Position numbers and translations under genes: made by a program. From positions 1,507,501 to 1,571,500 of the forward strand of contig NC_014623.1 in the NCBI RefSeq assembly GCF_000165485.1: DNA of 64,000 nucleotides, read 5' to 3'. The DNA is from Stigmatella aurantiaca DW4/3-1 (GTDB lineage: Bacteria; Myxococcota; Myxococcia; Myxococcales; Myxococcaceae). Positions 1 through 8,890 of this stretch are shown here, one piece after another; position 1 is the first letter of the stretch; every line of letters starts with the position of its first letter. A model generated the notes under the pieces. The model made no database searches. It had not been told where the DNA came from and saw only the letters and a list, made by a program, of their open reading frames with translations.

Positions 1-1011
1 GTCCCGGCAGCGGGTGTGGAACTCTTGTCCTTGAGGGCGGTGTCGATGCCGAAGAGGGCCCCGCCAGCGGCCAGCAGGGCCCCGCCGGCAATCATGATGA
101 GCTTGCCGTTCTTGCGCTGAGACTCACCGTCCTCGCGGAGTTGAATCAATCCGGGGAGTTCGTCTCGCGTGGGGAGATTGCCTTCCGCAAAGGCTTGGTT
201 GAAATCCTTGGCCTTCGAGTCAGCACCGAGCAAGAAGGCGGTTGCGACGCCCAGCCCCACGATGCCGGCACCTCCGGCGGCGATACCCGCGGGCGTCATC
301 CAGGTGCGTCCCCGGGGGCGAGGTGGGGGGGGCGGCTCGGCCTTCAGGGGCGGTGCCGCAGGCGTAGGCTGAGCGACGGTAGGCGCGGGATCCGGTTCAA
401 TGGGCTTGTCCGTGAGCGATTGGGGGATGAACTCCGGCTCGGGAGGCCGGGTCGTTTCGAGCTGGTCGAGGAGCTGCGAGACCGCCGAGCGGACAAGCTC
501 AGGCTCGGGAGGGATGGGGGAAGAGAGAATCAGGTCCTTGAGCTTCTCCTCGATGAGCTTCCCGGAAGCATCCACCGCCCGCCCGGTGATGCGAGTGCCC
601 TTGAGGGCGCCTCGGACGTAGGTGAACTGGATGCTCAGGTAGAGGGAGCGAGCAGCCTGGGTGGTAGAGGCAAGGCGACCGAGGCAGGCATCACGTTCCT
701 TGAGGAGCTTCTTGGAGGCACAGGAGACAGCGGCCTCCTTTTTCTTCCCCTTCTTGGGCTTGTCCTTCGCCTTCTCCTCCTCGAAGAAGGCATTGACCTC
801 CGTGGAGGGAACGAAGTCGATGTTGTCGCGGACGGCGGCGGTGACGCAGGCAAGCTGAAGGTCGGAAGCGGAAGCCTTCTTGTTTCCGGTGATGACGCAG
901 GGGTGGAGGGCGATGCGCTCTCGCGCGGCGGCCTGAGCCCCCGCCACGGGGAACAGGAGGGCAGCGGAGAGGGCAAGCAGGAGGCCGTGTGAAGAGAGGC
1001 GATTCAGCATG
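1..1011 (-). CDS. Secreted/membrane-anchored protein, C-terminus beyond window edge
   Basis: An uninterrupted minus-strand frame runs from ATG at 1011 to the window edge (337 codons, no stop), so the 3' end is missing. GAGGG lies 5 nt before the ATG. The N-terminus is a signal peptide (MLNRLSSHGLLLALSAALLF...), followed by a domain with paired cysteines (LHPCV, QLAC, SCASK, DACLG) interrupted by a Lys/Glu-rich stretch. A Pro-rich linker leads to two hydrophobic segments near residues 239-257 and 300-318. Export with a periplasmic N-terminal domain and membrane attachment is inferred. No family is recognised. It is divergent from the lipoprotein gene at 1133. Confidence 0.75.
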
Positions 1012-1044
1012 GGTGCCCTCGTGTCGGGCGTGAGAAAGAGGAGG

Positions 1045-1065
1045 GGTTGAGGTGGTGTCTCAACC
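1045..1065. promoter_or_regulatory. 7-bp perfect inverted repeat in divergent intergenic region
   Basis: GGTTGAG (1045-1051) and CTCAACC (1059-1065) form a perfect inverted repeat around a 7-nt spacer, between the divergent genes starting at 1011 (-) and 1133 (+). It could be an operator or an RNA hairpin. The three T that follow are too few for a convincing intrinsic terminator. Confidence 0.3.
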
Positions 1066-1132
1066 TTTCGTGAACAGGGGGCCCATGGTATCCACCAGCG
1101 GTGGGCCGTCAAAAGGTTTGGGGAGATCAGTG

Positions 1133-3319
1133 ATGTGGCGAAAACTCCTGAGCACAGCGCTTCTGGTGGGGGCGCTGGCCGCATGCACCGAGTTCAAGGA
1201 CATAACGTGTGTCACGGATGCTGACTGCGTCTCCAACGGAGTGTGTGAAGTAATCGACGGGCAAGGGTACTGCCGCAAAAAGCCGGATGTCACTGAGCCA
1301 GATCAGTGCACGCCCGCATGCCAGGCGTATGAAGCGTGCACCACGGAGGGATGCAAGCCGCGTTTCTCTGCTTTGAAGATCAAGGAACCCGCCAATGGCG
1401 CTTCGCTGAATGGTGGATCCATTTCCATCGTCGCGGAACTGACGGAGCAATATGCCACCTCCGCAGAGTGGCCTGCCCTCGTGTTCACTGCGATAAGGGG
1501 AGGTGGCGGCCCAGCGGGTTCGGTCCCAGCCCCAACGCGAAACGGTAACACGTACACGGCGCTGTGGACGGTCCCCAACCTGGATGAGCAGATCACCGTG
1601 ACAGCGGCCTACCCTGAGGCCAACCTCAGAGACACGGTGACGGTTGATGTCGATACCTTGGCTCCAACGCTCACCATCAGCTTCTCGAACCCACCTACGC
1701 GTGCTCCTGGAAGCCAAGGCGTTCAGGCGGAGCAGAGGGACCAAACGCCAGGGTACGAGGGTGCGTTCCGGAGAGATGAACCCGTCACGGTGACGGTCTC
1801 CTCTAACGACGAGACGGTGACAAAGGCTGAATTGACAGTCATTGGGATTGGCGCGGGAGGGGCCCCTGGCCGGGCGGAGCCTGTCGTCACGGTTGATTTG
1901 CAGCCAAGAACTTCGTGCCCAAGTGGGCAGCCCGTTTGTGGCGAGAAGATTGTGGACCTCTCCGTTCCGGAGATGAGCGACTTTCGAGGAGCCATGCGGT
2001 TCCAGGCGAGTGGTCAGGATCGTGCTGGCAACTCGGGAACGTCCGCAGAGGCGCAACTTAGGGTGACGCGTTGGAAGTGGGCGTTCGAGGCAGACGGGAA
2101 AATCGAAGGTACTCCTGCGCTTGGTAATCTAGGGCTCATCTACTTTGGTACAAACTCAGGTGTTAGGAAAGGGAAAGCGTTCGGCGTTGATTGGATGGGT
2201 GGCAAAAAGTGGACGTTTGATTTTGATGCCACACCACCTCCGGTTCCGGCAGACAATTCAGGCGATGTGACGGGAAGCCTTGCGGTAGGGGCCCTGAATG
2301 GCAACGAAGAGTATGTATATGTTGCCGCGAGAGGTCTTAGCAATTCATGGCTCTATGCGCTTAGAAGCAACGGTACAGAAAAATCTAAATGCTCCTACAC
2401 TGGCAGCATAGATATTTCGAGCGCTATCGCTGTCGGCATAGTTGGAGGCCTTGAGACGGCTGTCACCATCTATAACAGCAGTCCGCAAGCACGCATCATC
2501 CGCATCCGTCCTGATGCACCTGCTGGTACTGAGTGCTTCGAGACCGCCGCCTCTTCAATTCCTCGTGGTATTTCAGGAGCAGTGGCTTTGAAGGACCAGA
2601 ATGTGTTCTATGGGACGGCTGATGCCATGCTTACCAGCTATGACATTTCGACCGATACCAATACAGCGCGTTCTGGATGGCCGCAATCCCTAGCGACCTC
2701 AGCTAGAAGTCTCGCGGTTGTGGCTGATAGTATCTATGGCAGTGTGAGCGATAGTGGTAATCCGGCTACTGGAAATATCTTCAAAGTCTCGATCAATGGA
2801 GGAAATACTGCGCCCGTTTACCCGGTGGCTGGTGCTTCGCGTGTTTTCAATTTCGCGATTGGGAATGGAGAAGTTGCTTATTTTGGTGCGGAGAGCACTG
2901 CAAGCAAGGACTTCTACTCTCTTCAGTTGGGAGCTAGCGCATCAGCAACAATGATCGGTTCAGCAGTCGGTACTTTGAGAGGAGCCCCCGTCGTGGGTCG
3001 TAACGGGAACCTATACACGGTGAATACGGACGGGTACGTGCGGGCTTGGGCTCCAAGTTCTCCGACGCCTCTGTGGCGTGTCGATCTCGCGCAGGGGGCA
3101 GGTGATGCGAACATTTCGCCGACCCTCGATTGTCTCCGCAGTACATCGGCTGAGGCGAACTCTCGCCTGGGAGTCCTGTACGTGGCTGCGGAAGCCACAC
3201 TCCACGCCTTCATCGTCGACAGCCCAGGCATGGACCCCGCCGCGCCCTGGCCCAAGTACCAGCATGACGCGCGCAACACCGGCAACCCGGCCACCCCCAT
3301 CACCAACTGTCAGCAGTAG
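1133..3319 (+). CDS. Outer-membrane-type lipoprotein with PQQ-like beta-propeller
   Basis: The start at ATG 1133 is chosen because GGGGAG lies a few bases upstream and translation begins with a clean lipoprotein signal (MWRKLLSTALLVGALAAC, Cys18, lipobox LAAC). An upstream in-frame start at 1052 would bury that signal. Residues 20-75 hold a Cys-rich motif with CVTDADC and NGVCEV. Residues about 80-310 look like Ig-type beta domains. The rest has PQQ/WD-like blades, for example GLIYFGTNSG, LYALRSNG and GNLYTVNTDG, and ends with WPKYQHDARNTG, a motif common in myxobacterial propeller lipoproteins. Role unknown, probably surface binding or scaffolding. About 2090-2960 is clearly more A/T-rich than either end, suggesting a mosaic origin. 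Confidence 0.85.
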   Translation: MWRKLLSTALLVGALAACTEFKDITCVTDADCVSNGVCEVIDGQGYCRKKPDVTEPDQCTPACQAYEACTTEGCKPRFSALKIKEPANGASLNGGSISIVAELTEQYATSAEWPALVFTAIRGGGGPAGSVPAPTRNGNTYTALWTVPNLDEQITVTAAYPEANLRDTVTVDVDTLAPTLTISFSNPPTRAPGSQGVQAEQRDQTPGYEGAFRRDEPVTVTVSSNDETVTKAELTVIGIGAGGAPGRAEPVVTVDLQPRTSCPSGQPVCGEKIVDLSVPEMSDFRGAMRFQASGQDRAGNSGTSAEAQLRVTRWKWAFEADGKIEGTPALGNLGLIYFGTNSGVRKGKAFGVDWMGGKKWTFDFDATPPPVPADNSGDVTGSLAVGALNGNEEYVYVAARGLSNSWLYALRSNGTEKSKCSYTGSIDISSAIAVGIVGGLETAVTIYNSSPQARIIRIRPDAPAGTECFETAASSIPRGISGAVALKDQNVFYGTADAMLTSYDISTDTNTARSGWPQSLATSARSLAVVADSIYGSVSDSGNPATGNIFKVSINGGNTAPVYPVAGASRVFNFAIGNGEVAYFGAESTASKDFYSLQLGASASATMIGSAVGTLRGAPVVGRNGNLYTVNTDGYVRAWAPSSPTPLWRVDLAQGAGDANISPTLDCLRSTSAEANSRLGVLYVAAEATLHAFIVDSPGMDPAAPWPKYQHDARNTGNPATPITNCQQ

Positions 3320-3410
3320 CGCGGACCGTTGAACGCAGGACACAGCCACGTGCCGAAATTGGAAACACTGCGTCAAAAACACGGGTAGTCTGTGGCCTTC
3401 GTCTCGTCGT

Positions 3411-3443
3411 AGGGTCCCCCCGGACCCTTTCCACTCCTTTTTT
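3411..3443 (+). terminator. Hairpin plus T-rich tract in the leader of the next gene
   Basis: AGGGTCC (3411-3417), loop CCCC, GGACCCT (3422-3428) is a perfect 7-bp stem, followed by TTCCACTCCTTTTTT. This is the best intrinsic-terminator-like signal in the first 10 kb. It lies 91 bases after the previous stop but only 30 bases before the next ATG. It may therefore end the upstream transcript or attenuate the downstream gene. Confidence 0.5.
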
Positions 3444-3458
3444 CCTAAGGATGCGTAC

Positions 3459-4190
3459 ATGAGCCTGAAGTCCCGCCTCCTCGCCGCCTTCGCCGTCCTC
3501 TCGCTGGTTGCCGTCGCCTGTGCGACCGGTCAGCAGAAAGCTCCTACCCAGGCGGGTGGATCTTCCACGGTCGAGGAACTCCCCGAGGAGGGCGCTCCTG
3601 CCGCCGGTCCCGACGCCCCGGCTCCGGCCGCTCAGGCCCAGGCCATCGGGGGCCCGGAGAAGGGCTTCACCGTGAAGATGCCGGGCGCCCCCCAGTCCAC
3701 CAGCAACAAGATCACCATCGCCTCGGGCGACATTCTCATCGAGACCCTGAGCAGCGAGGTCGATGGGATTACCTACTCCCTGCTCACCTATGACTACCCC
3801 GTGAAGTTCGTGGCGGCCCGCTCCCCCGAGGCCCTCCTCAACAGCGATGGCCGTGACGCGCTCATCAACCAGGTCAAGGGCACGCTGAAGAGCGAGGAGC
3901 CCATCGTTCTGGATGGTTACCCCGGCAAGGCCTTCGTCATGGGCTCGGACCGGGGCGATGTGCGGGTCCGCACCTACCTCGTCGGATCGCGCCTCTACAC
4001 CCTGCTGGGCGTCTACAACCCCGGCATCCCCTCGCCCAGCGTCGATGAGTTCCTCCAGTCCCTGACCCTCATCAACCCCCCGCCCAAGGTGGAGCGCGCC
4101 ACCCGCGCCCCCGGCACCCCCAGCGCGTCGGATGCCGGCACGCCGGGCCCGACCGACGCGGGCATCCCCGCGAACGACGCCGGACGCTGA
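3459..4190 (+). CDS. Lipoprotein, function unknown
   Basis: The 243-residue product starts with a lipoprotein-type signal (MSLKSRLLAAFAVLSLVAVAC, Cys21) preceded by AAGGA 8 nt before the ATG. A Pro/Ala/Gln-rich linker (residues 25-65) precedes a folded domain of about 140 residues, with KGFTVKMPG near its start and alternating beta-type sequence up to about residue 208. The C-terminal 35 residues are Ala/Gly/Pro/Asp-rich. The domain resembles small envelope proteins that carry a PsbP/DUF1795-like beta fold, but this is only an impression. It is probably monocistronic, since a hairpin lies just upstream and a 148-bp gap follows. Confidence 0.8.
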   Translation: MSLKSRLLAAFAVLSLVAVACATGQQKAPTQAGGSSTVEELPEEGAPAAGPDAPAPAAQAQAIGGPEKGFTVKMPGAPQSTSNKITIASGDILIETLSSEVDGITYSLLTYDYPVKFVAARSPEALLNSDGRDALINQVKGTLKSEEPIVLDGYPGKAFVMGSDRGDVRVRTYLVGSRLYTLLGVYNPGIPSPSVDEFLQSLTLINPPPKVERATRAPGTPSASDAGTPGPTDAGIPANDAGR

Positions 4191-4230
4191 CCGCACCCCG
4201 CGCTCCCGGCTGACCCAGAGGTGGGTGGCT

Positions 4231-4247
4231 GTCGTCCTGTAGACGAC
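4231..4247 (+). terminator. Short hairpin after lipoprotein gene
   Basis: GTCGTC-CTGTA-GACGAC is a perfect 6-bp stem starting 41 bases after the stop at 4190. Only short T groups follow, so this is a weak terminator candidate. Confidence 0.25.
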
Positions 4248-4338
4248 CCTTCGTTATCCCTAGGTACACTTCCTCTGTTGTCCGTCTTGCTCCCCCATCC
4301 TTAGGTTCCTTCGGGATCTGGCTGGGAGGGACAAGGGG

Positions 4339-6129
4339 ATGATCGGAACGACCACGGCCCTGCTCGCGACGGTGCTGCTCGCGAGCGGGACGCCATTGAT
4401 TTCAGTCGGTGCAGGCAACGCGCTCACGCTGCCCGCGCAGCGGCACGCGGTGAGAATCGACCTCGGTTCAGGCAAAGCGCCCGTCTGGCTCCTGGCGCTC
4501 CAACAAGCGGGGGTCGAAGGGCGGGGGCTCTCGTTGTTCCGCTCGGACAACGGCGCCAAGAGCTTTCGCTACATCGCCCCCATTCAGCCGGACACGAGCC
4601 ATCATGACCGGGCCGAGTTGCTCGCCGTGGGCCGGGATGTGGCGGTGGTCTACTCCTACGAGTCCTCGTCCCTCGGCCCCTCCAGCCGGCACGATGTCTG
4701 GTTTCAATGGTGGCGCTACCAGTCCTCATCGGACACGTGGATGCCCGAGCCCGCCGTGCGCGTCTTTGACGCTCCGAATGACAAAATTGCCTACTCCCGG
4801 GCCTTGCTCGCGCGGGATTCCCAGGGGCGGCTGTGGATCCAGGCGTTCCGGCTCGAGCAGAACGGGCGCTCCACGGCCGTCATCTCGGTGTCCACGAACA
4901 ACGGGAGCAGCTTCAAGGCCCAGCCCGAGCTCGACCAGGTGCGGAAGCGGGGCGGCGGGCGGCTCCTGAGCGTGGGGAGCAAGCTCGTCTTCGTCTACGG
5001 CATGCATGACGGTTTCGAGCCCGCCCGCATGCGCATCCGCAAGGACAGCGATCCCCTGGACACGTGGGGCCCCGTGCGCGAGGCGTTCTCGGAGGGCATC
5101 TATCACGGGGCAGCCCTCAGCGCGGTGGCGGACGGGCAGGGGGGCATGCACTTCGTCTACAAGGACGAGACCGAGCGGCTCTACTACCGGCGCTTTGACG
5201 GGAATGCCTTCGGGCCGAGGACCCTGGTGGAGGACACGCGGGACTGGGCCATGCAGCCGGCCACCACCCGGGTGGGCGACACGCTGTACATCTTCTACAA
5301 CCGCATGCGGTCCTCCTCCAGCTACGAGCTGCGGGCCCGGGTACTGAAGAACGGCACCTTCAGCGCCCCCGTGGTGCTGGACTCGCAGACGACCTTCAAA
5401 GGCTACCTCAATGCCGTGGAGGCGCTGCCGGCGGGAAGCCAGGAGGTGCCCTGCTTCTTCGGAAACGCCGCCAATGCCAGTGTCCAGGGGACGGTGTCGC
5501 GCGTGGCGCTGCCCATCGACAGCGACGGAGAAGACGAGCCGTCGCCGCCGCCAGACGAGGAGGACCCGCCCACGCCCGGCGCCCTGCTCTTCGAGGATGA
5601 CTTCGCGGTGCCCGTGACCCGAGGACTGGGGTCCGCGTGGACGGTGAAGGGGCTGTGGTACGCGAAGAGTGGACGGGCGATCAGCGATCTGGATGGAGAG
5701 GACCTGGCGCTGGCCATTCCCGCGAGCTGCGCGGACTGCCGGGTGGAGGCGCAGGTGCAGCACTTCGCGGAGGAAGAGGCGGGGCTGGTCCTGCGAGCAC
5801 AAGGCAACGCGCGCTACAGCCTCATGTACTTGGAGAACGGACGGCTTCAGGTCCGCAGGGAGGTGGGCGGGTCGGTGAAGGTCCTGGGAGAGGCCTCCAG
5901 TGGTCTTGCCTCCTCCTGGGATGCCGTGACGCTCGCGTTCTCCACGCGAGGGGCGGGACCGGTGGAACTCGTGGCCTCCGTGAATGGCCAGGTGCGCCTC
6001 ACGGTGGTGGACTCCAGCTCCTCGGCGCTCAAGGGGCCAGGGACGGCGGGCCTGGCCACGCCCATCGCGGGCGTCTGGTTCGACCACTTCGAGGTCCGCG
6101 TGCTGGAGACGCAAGACGCCCAGCCCTGA
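4339..6129 (+). CDS. Secreted BNR/sialidase-fold propeller with C-terminal LamG-like domain
   Basis: The 596-residue exported protein has a short N-terminal hydrophobic signal (MIGTTTALLATVLLASGTP) preceded by GGAGGGACAAGGGG. Residues about 25-390 look like a six-bladed propeller of the BNR/sialidase fold, with repeated strands such as SLFRSDNGAKSF and SVSTNNGSSF, and each blade having the S-x-D/N-x-G turn of Asp-box repeats. An acidic Asp/Glu/Pro linker (395-420) leads to a concanavalin/LamG-like domain (420-590), starting LLFEDDF and ending VWFDHFEVR. No complete set of sialidase catalytic residues was identified, so carbohydrate binding is as likely as hydrolysis. It converges with the gene at 6136, six bases away. 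Confidence 0.8.
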   Translation: MIGTTTALLATVLLASGTPLISVGAGNALTLPAQRHAVRIDLGSGKAPVWLLALQQAGVEGRGLSLFRSDNGAKSFRYIAPIQPDTSHHDRAELLAVGRDVAVVYSYESSSLGPSSRHDVWFQWWRYQSSSDTWMPEPAVRVFDAPNDKIAYSRALLARDSQGRLWIQAFRLEQNGRSTAVISVSTNNGSSFKAQPELDQVRKRGGGRLLSVGSKLVFVYGMHDGFEPARMRIRKDSDPLDTWGPVREAFSEGIYHGAALSAVADGQGGMHFVYKDETERLYYRRFDGNAFGPRTLVEDTRDWAMQPATTRVGDTLYIFYNRMRSSSSYELRARVLKNGTFSAPVVLDSQTTFKGYLNAVEALPAGSQEVPCFFGNAANASVQGTVSRVALPIDSDGEDEPSPPPDEEDPPTPGALLFEDDFAVPVTRGLGSAWTVKGLWYAKSGRAISDLDGEDLALAIPASCADCRVEAQVQHFAEEEAGLVLRAQGNARYSLMYLENGRLQVRREVGGSVKVLGEASSGLASSWDAVTLAFSTRGAGPVELVASVNGQVRLTVVDSSSSALKGPGTAGLATPIAGVWFDHFEVRVLETQDAQP

Positions 6130-6142
6130 GCGAACTCAGGGC
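6123..6142. terminator. Bidirectional hairpin containing both convergent stop codons
   Basis: GCCCTGAG-CGAA-CTCAGGGC is a perfect 8-bp stem with a 4-base loop. The plus-strand stop TGA (6127-6129) is in the left arm and the minus-strand stop (complement of TCA, 6136-6138) is in the right arm. The two genes converge with a 6-bp gap, so one hairpin would form at the end of both transcripts. There is no T tract on either side, so it may act as a 3'-end stabiliser or with Rho rather than as a classical terminator. Confidence 0.55.
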
Positions 6143-8157
6143 GCGCGGGGCCAGTGGAAGACCCTTCCCTTGTCACCGACGACCCAGATGTCCTCGGGGC
6201 TGGTCCCGGCGATGTCGTTCAGGGGTTGGGTCTCGCTCGACAGGTACGGGGTCCACCCCGTTCCATTGTAGCGATACACCTTGCCGCTTTCGGCCGTGAC
6301 GTAGACGGAGTTGCGGCCGAAGGCCAGGACGGCGGTGAGGGTCTCGGTGGGGGTTGGGAAGTCCACCTGCTCCCATCGGCCGTCGTCCCAGCGCAGGACG
6401 GCGCCTCTTTCCCCCACGGCATAGGCAAGTGTCCCATTCACCACCCAGACACCTCTCAAGACTCTGAGATCGGGAAAGTCGTCCTCGATGTTAGTCGTCT
6501 GCCATTGACTGGCACTGGCGTCGAAGCGGTAGATGCGGGACGAACCAGGGGGGCCTCCCACGGCGAAGAGCCGGTCCCGTGAAATCCCATGGATGTCATA
6601 CAAGGTCCCGTCGATGTTCGTGGACCCGAAACGCACCTCGGTTCCTGTCCAGACGAAGGTCTTGCGGTTGGCTGTGCCATCCTGGCCGACCCCATGAACT
6701 TCAAAGCCATCTCCAGAGGGCAAGCCCATCAATCCGTAAATCCGATCGATTTCGATCGCTGTGGTGTTGCAGTTGTCCTGGGTTGGAGGTTGGCCGCCCC
6801 CCCGCTGATTGTCTGCGCCGATGTAAGCGAACCCTGTTTCGGGTGCTGCCCACACACTGATCCAATTCCCATCGCAGTTGGTGGTCTTCACCGGCTCAAA
6901 GGCGGCGTTGCCGGCTGGGCGTACGGCGCGGCGGCCTTCATCCCCAACGATCCAGACGCCCCCATCTCGCCAGAGTGAGATGGAGTTCCAATCTTTGTTA
7001 TCGCTGTTGAGCGAGGGGATGAGGGCCCACGAAGGGGTTCCCCCATCGCAGACGCCAGCGGGTTCTGTCGCTCCGTCGCAATCGTTGTCCACCGCGTCGC
7101 ACAGTTCGGGTGCATCGCCATGGATGAAGGGGTTTCCATCGTCGCAGTCGGTATGGCTGGAGACGTAACCCTGGGGAATGGAAGTGCAGTAGGGGACGCC
7201 TTCCTGGTCTGCTCGGCCGTCTCCATCACCGTCGTCATCCGTGTAGTAGAGGGTTGGAGGTGGGGTCACCTTGCAATCGAACTCACCGCTGCTGGAGCAG
7301 GTGAGTACCCCGGTGCATCCGCCTGACGAAGGGCATTGGTCGCCAATTCCCGGGATCCCCTCGTCCGGGGTGTCATTGCAATTGTCGTCCACGCCGTTGC
7401 AGCGTTCCACGGCCCCCGGAAAGCGCCGGTCATCGGCGTCATCGCAATCGCGGTTGTTGTCGGCGTAGCCCGCTCCGGGGGGGGCGCAGAAAGACTCAGC
7501 CACCGCAGCCTTCGAGCCAAACGTGTCGTTGTCGGCGTCCCGGTACCAGATCGTGGGGGATGGTGTGCGGCAAAACAGGGGCTTGCCGGATTCACAGGCC
7601 CAAGTGCCCCCCGGGCAGCCACCGGCGATCTCGCAGGCCTGTCCCTGGAGCACGGCTTCCGTTTTCCCATCGCAGTCGTTGTCTTTCGCGTCACAGAGCT
7701 CGGGAGCATTTTTGTAGACCGCTGGGTCTCGATCGTCACAGTCGGAGCCCTTGTCCGCCGTATCAACGAAGCCATCCCGGTCCACGTCTCGGGCCGCCAG
7801 GGCCAAGCTCAGTTCCTGAACACGGCCGTCCTCCACGAGCGTGGTTTGTTCCTGCTGGGCGACGGCGGTTCCCGAACAGGCGCCCTCGAATGCCCAGGCC
7901 TCGATCTTCATCCGCGAGCCCCAGCCCTGGCCACGGAAGACGGCCACGGTGAGCGCGCCATCGTAGACACCGGGCTTGGGCTCCAGGTCCTTGGGCTCCG
8001 CGGCCTGCATGCTGTCGGCGTCCTGGGCAAGGATGCGGATGCAGCCAGGGCGGAAGCCCCTATAGGAAACGGTGAGCTTCACCGCGCCCTCCGTGGGAGT
8101 GCTCTCCTTGCACCCCACCATCACGAGGAGCGGGAGGACCAGTCGCATGTGTCGCAT
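6136..8157 (-). CDS. MopE-like metal-binding-repeat lipoprotein with propeller domain
   Basis: The start at 8157 is chosen because AGTAGG is spaced about 9 nt before it; in-frame starts at 8166 and 8148 have worse spacing. The product (673 aa) begins MRHMRLVLPLLVMVGC, a lipoprotein signal with Cys16. Three copies of the MopE/PF11617-type motif lie near residues 138, 237 and 336: DCDDRDP with CDAKDNDCDG, DCDDADD with CNGVDDNCND, and DCDDGNP with CDAVDNDCDG. This Asp/Cys pattern is associated with divalent metal, especially calcium or copper, in the family. The C-terminal 300 residues are a propeller with blades such as IHGISRDRLFAVGG and IAGTSPEDIWVVGD. It is 52 bp downstream of the 2H phosphodiesterase gene on the same strand. 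An extracellular location is inferred. Confidence 0.85.
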   Translation of the reverse strand: MRHMRLVLPLLVMVGCKESTPTEGAVKLTVSYRGFRPGCIRILAQDADSMQAAEPKDLEPKPGVYDGALTVAVFRGQGWGSRMKIEAWAFEGACSGTAVAQQEQTTLVEDGRVQELSLALAARDVDRDGFVDTADKGSDCDDRDPAVYKNAPELCDAKDNDCDGKTEAVLQGQACEIAGGCPGGTWACESGKPLFCRTPSPTIWYRDADNDTFGSKAAVAESFCAPPGAGYADNNRDCDDADDRRFPGAVERCNGVDDNCNDTPDEGIPGIGDQCPSSGGCTGVLTCSSSGEFDCKVTPPPTLYYTDDDGDGDGRADQEGVPYCTSIPQGYVSSHTDCDDGNPFIHGDAPELCDAVDNDCDGATEPAGVCDGGTPSWALIPSLNSDNKDWNSISLWRDGGVWIVGDEGRRAVRPAGNAAFEPVKTTNCDGNWISVWAAPETGFAYIGADNQRGGGQPPTQDNCNTTAIEIDRIYGLMGLPSGDGFEVHGVGQDGTANRKTFVWTGTEVRFGSTNIDGTLYDIHGISRDRLFAVGGPPGSSRIYRFDASASQWQTTNIEDDFPDLRVLRGVWVVNGTLAYAVGERGAVLRWDDGRWEQVDFPTPTETLTAVLAFGRNSVYVTAESGKVYRYNGTGWTPYLSSETQPLNDIAGTSPEDIWVVGDKGRVFHWPRAP

Positions 8158-8209
8158 GAAACACATCCTACTGGAGGGAGGCGGTGGGACGAAGTTTGCG
8201 GAGTATCCC

Positions 8210-8764
8210 TTACGGTGCTTCTCCCAGAGGGAATTCCAGCCGGGGCAGATACCGGCCTGCCTTGCTCTCGAAGAGGGTGAAGTGCTCCACGCGCGCTTCT
8301 CCCCAGTGGCGCCCCTCCAGCGCCCGCACGCAGGTCACGAAGGCCGGGTCTCCCTTGGGGTCCTTGGATCGCGCCAGGGTCAGGTGCGCGGTGTACAGGC
8401 GCTTGTCCCGGGGAAAGCCCAAGGGCTCCAGGGCGGCCGCCATGTCTTGCTGGAGTGCCTCCAGCGTGGCGGTTTCGCCCCCCACGCCCGCCCACAGCAC
8501 ATGGGGGTGGCGAGGGGGCCCGAAACTTCCCCCTCCCTCGATGCTGAGCGTGAGGGGCTTGTGCCTCAGGGAAACGGGGTGCAGCACCTCACCGAGCTCG
8601 GGCAGCCGGGACTCCTCCACCTCACCGAGGAACACCAGCGTGAGGTGGACGCCGTGGGATGGGACCCAACGTGCCCGGGGGGCCAGGGCGTGGAGCCGTT
8701 CGAGGGTGGCCGTGGCGTGGGCCTCGATGGTGCTTCCGAGGGTGACGGCGGTGAAGAGGCGCAT
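8210..8764 (-). CDS. thpR: RNA 2',3'-cyclic phosphodiesterase (2H family, LigT/ThpR)
   Basis: The ATG at 8764 gives 184 residues, the normal length of the family. Longer upstream starts would run into the divergent cyclase gene. The two catalytic HxTx motifs are intact: HLTL at 40-43 and HLTL at 127-130, about 85 residues apart as in LigT/ThpR proteins. The N-terminus MRLFTAVTL and the sequence FGPPRHPHVLWAG are also typical. Family members hydrolyse 2',3'-cyclic phosphate RNA ends or ligate tRNA halves in vitro; the biological substrate is not known. GGGAG lies about 14 nt before the start. Confidence 0.9.
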   Translation of the reverse strand: MRLFTAVTLGSTIEAHATATLERLHALAPRARWVPSHGVHLTLVFLGEVEESRLPELGEVLHPVSLRHKPLTLSIEGGGSFGPPRHPHVLWAGVGGETATLEALQQDMAAALEPLGFPRDKRLYTAHLTLARSKDPKGDPAFVTCVRALEGRHWGEARVEHFTLFESKAGRYLPRLEFPLGEAP

Positions 8765-8890
8765 GGCGCGAGACTCCCGGGCATGACGTCGAAGGCGGCC
8801 ATCTGGGCATAAACCCTCGCGGGGCCGAAAGGCCATCCTGGAGGGGGTTGACTGGCCGTGAGGGAGGCGCTGGATTAACGTGACGAACCT

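Noticed and set aside
141-992. 283-codon plus-strand open frame at the window start
   Set aside because: The opposite strand has an uninterrupted frame with a signal peptide and two membrane helices, which is the better gene.
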